A DNA stretch of 20,327 nt from Reticulitermes lucifugus (taxonomy: Eukaryota > Arthropoda > Insecta > Blattodea > Rhinotermitidae): the NCBI GenBank assembly GCA_026260175.1, contig JAKCWW010007755.1, positions 7,884-28,210 on the forward strand. The letters are read 5' to 3'. Shown piece by piece: positions 18,198 through 20,327 of this stretch. Below the pieces are notes generated by a model that was not told the origin of the DNA, did no database searches, and saw only the letters and a program-made list of their open reading frames with translations. Both the position numbers and the translations under genes were made by a program. Positions within the stretch are counted from its first letter, which is position 1; every line of letters starts with the position of its first letter.

Positions 18198-20327
18198 AAG
18201 CATTAAAATATTCGTAATTATAAAAGCACACTTCTTGGAGAATGATAAATTTTGCTTTTGTTACCTTGGAAATGCGGCTGCTTTAACCATCAAGTAACTA
18301 GTGAGGGGCAAAATGCATCAGATTGCGAATGAAGAAAGAAAGAGGGTTGTGTTACCGACAGTTGAGGTTCTGCTAGCACTGGCTATTAAGACTGTTGTCT
18401 TCTGCGATATGACGCCAAGCAGGAGAAGTGTACCGACTTTTTCTTACGATCTGGCTACATGCAGCATCGCCTACCATGACGATAAAAGGAATAGGATATT
18501 CTGTCACGTACACTTCAACCAGGTCATACTGCGTCACATGCAGACGACAGGTATCCTCGCACCTTGCAACTGCTTTTATTGTTACGACATTTACTAAAAA
18601 CGCATATTACAACGTTAATTTAATATACACTCAACTGCTTAAAATAAAAACTGCTTAGTAAATGGCACTCATTAACTTCTTTATTTTGGGGGACAATCTT
18701 TATTTAAAAAGGGACTCGGACGAAGAACAAATATATTCGTATATGCCAATGCAGGACATCTACGTTTCGATATTGCAGGACATGGATAACGTGCAGATAA
18801 AGACTGAAAATGCTGGATTGTAGTAGAAGATGAAACGACTTGGAGGTTCTGGACTAAACCAATATATATGGTATAGGCAAATATCCAGTGCTTTCAAGGA
18901 AATTATTAACTGTTTGCTTATAAAATTTAATGATCACCGAAACTTTTACCTCACGTTTGTTGAGAAACTGCATAATTAATTTGGAGAACGTAAAACTCTG
19001 TGATATACATCAGTATACATTTTTAGACATACAAGAGAGTTCCATTAATTTATCAACATCTAGGCTTATTAAGTCGTACTTAAGTGCTTTGTTATGTGCG
19101 CTGTAGGAAATTAACATGACGCGAAATATTCAACAGACTTTAATTATTAAACTCACACCCTAAGTCGTTAAGTACAAATGTCCCGGCAGAGATATAAACA
19201 AGATATTTATGCAAGCTTCGACGTCAAATCTCATTACTTCACGCCGGTTTGCTTCACTTGATTTTGTTACCAATTTTATTACAAATGTGCCGTTAACCTC
19301 AAATCCGTATGTTACCTTCGTAATGTGAGGATGTAGCCTGAGTCATTTAGACAATATACCAGTCAACATGAGAATTAAGCAGTAAAACACAAGCGTACCA
19401 GCAAACAAGCTTCAAGATTGCCTACGCTTTAAAGTTAGGATTTCTGTTTTCTGATATTATACAAGCAACCAAGTATCATGAGATTGGACGGATATAGGGC
19501 ACGCATGGGACAGATGTAAAATTCATAGAGGACTCTTGTACGAAAATCGAAAGTGCAAAAGCACTTGGAAAATTACAATTGCCTTTACAAGAAACAGAAT
19601 TGGAAGATGTGGACTGGATTCATCTGGATCACCTGTGAAAAGCTCTTGTGAACACAGTAATTAACTTTTGGATTCTCTAAAATGTGGCGAATTTCTTAAG
19701 CAATTGAGATCTTATTAGCTTCCCCGAAAAGGACTCTACTACATGCAGTTATCTCGTCATAGGCCTATCATGTGATCCATAACATAGTAAGCCTGCATTA
19801 AATCCAGACAAATATCTATCTAATTAGTTTACGAAATGCAAGATAATTGTATCGCTAATTTCGTTTCCAGGATTATTATAAAGAAACAGAAGAACTCTGT
19901 TTCTTTCCAACACACAAAACGCCACAGCTTGCTCTTCTATGGTTTTGTAGGTTTGTTGGCAGTTAGACTTAACAAAAACGTCACATCGTAGTCAGATCTC
20001 GCAGTTCGTTTGGGATGTTTGGTGGAAAAAGTAGGACTAATACAGTTCTTTCCCTCAAGGTACGCTGTACTTCAAGATTTCTCCTGTCAGTAACACTCCG
20101 CGAGTGTTCCAAATTATATTACATTCACCTACCATCGACGCCATACGATCTTAGCAATTTGCAGCATCGTTAAATAAAACACTTCTCTCTACCTCTCACT
20201 TATAGAAACGTCATATTCCACAGTCATAACTCGTAGCAGAAAGTCATATCCCAGAAGGTTGTAATTTAATGTTCAAGGACTTGATAATCTCAATATTGAC
20301 ACCATTATGTCTGTAAGTGACTTCTTG
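18198..20327. other. Gene-free AT-rich stretch to window end
   Basis: No supported gene in the last 2.1 kb. Frames at 18301-18597 and 18428-18658 have no recognisable domain. One reads TVVFCDMTPSRRS, slightly reminiscent of a dispersed insect repeat. A 50-60 codon minus-strand frame around 19820-20000 (QQTYKTIEEQAVAFCVLERN) is open but lacks clear splice sites. TAGGCCTA occurs at 19760-19767. Confidence 0.35.

Noticed and set aside
19820-20000. Open minus-strand frame with QQTYKTIEEQAVAFCVLERN
   Set aside because: Under 60 codons, no Met-based start context, no convincing acceptor and donor, and no recognised family.

Overview
The window looks like intergenic (or deeply intronic) DNA from an insect nuclear genome, most likely a cockroach, termite or other polyneopteran. 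The evidence is AT-rich sequence, no dense run of coding ORFs, no operon structure or bacterial-style start signals, microsatellites and minisatellites, several tRNA-derived SINEs with pol III A and B boxes, decayed LINE tails and decayed Tc1/mariner transposases. The order-level guess rests on remembered similarity of the SINE families and is an inference. No complete host gene can be supported. The one host-gene candidate is a 79-bp first coding exon on the minus strand (4500-4578) with an upstream in-frame stop and a good splice donor.

Layout. 1-116: 39-bp minisatellite running off the left edge. 2418-2833: decayed mariner transposase (minus). 3322-3390: CRE palindrome followed by a TATA-like string. 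3876-4019: LINE reverse-transcriptase C-terminal relic. 4500-4578: candidate exon. 5245-5535: probable hAT remnant. 5901-6535: a SINE-A, a near-perfect 57-bp-arm palindrome, then a SINE-B. 6905-6991: 29-bp minisatellite. 7272-8028 (plus) and 11293-11876 (minus): two relics of the same Tc1/mariner-type transposase subfamily in opposite orientation. 8049-8184 and 12033-12200: an inverted pair of one interspersed repeat. 8076-8582: a candidate MITE with TAA flanks. 8972-9213: a 5'-truncated LINE tail with a perfect 12-bp target-site duplication. 10143-10407: a second SINE-B. 12301-12415: a second SINE-A. 13305-17243: featureless AT-rich DNA. 17256-17516 and 17915-18186: two SINE-C insertions in the same orientation, each with target-site duplications. 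18198-20327: featureless.

Nothing here works together as a pathway. It is a layered deposit of transposons: old, frameshifted class II elements, somewhat younger LINE and SINE insertions whose target-site duplications are still readable, and one striking young palindrome at 6133-6257. Most ORFs of 60-184 codons in the window are chance frames or frames through repeats.
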